In this document: positions 5,802 through 6,611 of the stretch, piece after piece
How positions within the stretch are numbered: the first letter of the stretch is position 1
Layout of the letters: every line of letters starts with the position of its first letter
DNA from: an uncultured Lachnospiraceae bacterium
Lineage (GTDB): Bacteria; Bacillota; Clostridia; Lachnospirales; Lachnospiraceae
Reading direction: 5' to 3'
DNA length: 6,611 bases
NCBI GenBank assembly: GCA_948438565.1
Contig: CAOJLW010000118.1
Location: 1-6,611, forward strand
Notes under the pieces: model-generated
The model's database searches: none
What the model saw: the letters and a program-made list of their open reading frames with translations, nothing else
Told to the model about the DNA's origin: nothing
Position numbers and translations under genes: made by a program

Positions 5802-6611
5802 ATGAACAATATGGTAAAAGAAGATAGAAAACAAAACAATATAACGCAAGAACAATTACCCGCAGCAATAAGATTTATCGATTTATTTTGCGGCATAGGA
5901 GGTTTTCGCTATGCTTCACAACAGGCGTTCGAACGATTGGGCATACAAGGGCAATGTCTGTTTAGCAGCGATATCGATCCGTTTGCGGCAAAAAGCTATG
6001 CGGCAAATTTTCATGAAAAGCCTGTGGGGGATATTACAAAAGTGGATGAAAAAGACATACCGGATTTTGATTTGCTCTTTGCGGGATTTCCCTGTCAGGC
6101 ATTTTCGATTTGTGGTTTGCAAAAAGGGTTTGCGGATAACACGAAGGGAACGCTTTTTTTTGATATTGCCCGTATTCTAAAGGAAAAGCAGCCAAACGCT
6201 TTTGTATTGGAGAATGTGAAAAATTTGGTGAGTCATGACGGGGGCCGGACGTTTCAAACGATTCTCCATGTTTTAAGAGAAGAGCTGGGGTATTATGTGG
6301 CGTATCAACTGTTAAATAGCCTGGATTTTGGTTTGCCGCAAAAACGTGAGAGAATTATCATAGTTGGCGCAAAGAAGCCGTTTGCTATGGACTGGAAATT
6401 TGATGTGGAGCATAGAAAGACTTTGCAGGATATATTGGAGGAGGAAGTAGATAAAAAATATTATGCTTCAGAGGAAATCGTAAAAAAACGTAAAAAGATG
6501 CATAAAGCGGAAACAACGCCAGCCATTTGGCATGAAAATAAATCCGGGAATATATCTTCTTATCCATATAGCTGCGCATTACGGGCAGGAGCGAGCTACA
6601 ACTATTTGCTT
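5802..6611 (+). CDS. C5-cytosine-specific DNA methyltransferase (5' part; 3' end outside the window)
   Basis: The frame is open for 270 codons from the ATG at 5802 to the window edge. The enzyme would transfer a methyl group from S-adenosylmethionine to carbon 5 of cytosine at a specific site in DNA. Visible motifs are: motif I FIDLFCGIGGF (25-35) for S-adenosylmethionine; motif II around SSDIDP (55-60); motif IV with the catalytic PCQ (Cys98); motif VI ENV (137-139); motif VIII QKRER (180-184). The target-recognition region has just begun at the edge; the CALRAGASYNYLL-type stretch belongs to it or its border, and the specificity cannot be read. Motifs IX and X should follow outside. Position 104 is Cys in FSICG, where Ala (FSIAG) is usual. 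About 22 AT-rich, polar residues precede motif I. AAGGGGA (5788-5794) lies 7 bp before the ATG and supports this start over Met4. It may be part of a type II restriction-modification system or a solitary methylase; no restriction gene is visible upstream. Confidence 0.93.
   Translation, partial: MNNMVKEDRKQNNITQEQLPAAIRFIDLFCGIGGFRYASQQAFERLGIQGQCLFSSDIDPFAAKSYAANFHEKPVGDITKVDEKDIPDFDLLFAGFPCQAFSICGLQKGFADNTKGTLFFDIARILKEKQPNAFVLENVKNLVSHDGGRTFQTILHVLREELGYYVAYQLLNSLDFGLPQKRERIIIVGAKKPFAMDWKFDVEHRKTLQDILEEEVDKKYYASEEIVKKRKKMHKAETTPAIWHENKSGNISSYPYSCALRAGASYNYLL

Noticed and set aside
5911..6180. 89-residue + strand frame starting at ATG 5911
   Set aside because: It overlaps, in another frame, methyltransferase motifs I to IV, which are clearly the coding frame.

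Overview
The window looks like a Gram-positive-type (Firmicutes, probably Clostridia-like) chromosome of moderate G+C. This is inferred from strong AAGGAGG-type Shine-Dalgarno sites, a streptococcal HasB-like UDP-glucose dehydrogenase, a VanZ-family membrane protein and a HelD-type RNA polymerase-associated motor. No RNA gene, CRISPR array, transposase or other mobile element is visible, and the exact taxon cannot be read from the sequence.

Left part (1-2350, + strand): the end of a cell-surface polysaccharide operon. It holds the 3' half of a nucleotide-sugar epimerase that resembles UDP-glucuronate 4-epimerase, then a complete UDP-glucose 6-dehydrogenase (ugd), then a VanZ-like membrane protein. 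Together the first two would convert UDP-glucose to UDP-glucuronate and then UDP-galacturonate, both precursors of acidic capsule or exopolysaccharide. A good intrinsic terminator for this operon (2438-2466) lies inside the 3' end of the next, oppositely oriented gene.

Middle (2355-3524, - strand): a DUF4422-type putative glycosyltransferase with a helical C-terminal extension. It converges on the VanZ gene with only 4 bp between the stop codons and has its own consensus-like promoter and perfect ribosome-binding site. It probably works on the same surface glycan but is transcribed separately.

Right part (3620-6611, + strand): a 220-bp divergent intergenic region carries a strong sigma-A promoter, with a 6-bp-arm palindrome over its -10 element, driving a 677-residue HelD-like superfamily 1 ATPase. 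After 83 bp without a recognisable terminator comes the 5' part (270 codons, cut by the window end) of a C5-cytosine DNA methyltransferase. It has motifs I, IV, VI and VIII intact and may be the first gene of a restriction-modification system continuing to the right.

The genes are recognisable families. I see no clearly new system. The points most worth a second look are the antisense-embedded terminator, the palindromic promoter of the HelD gene, the HelD-methyltransferase adjacency and the extended DUF4422 protein.
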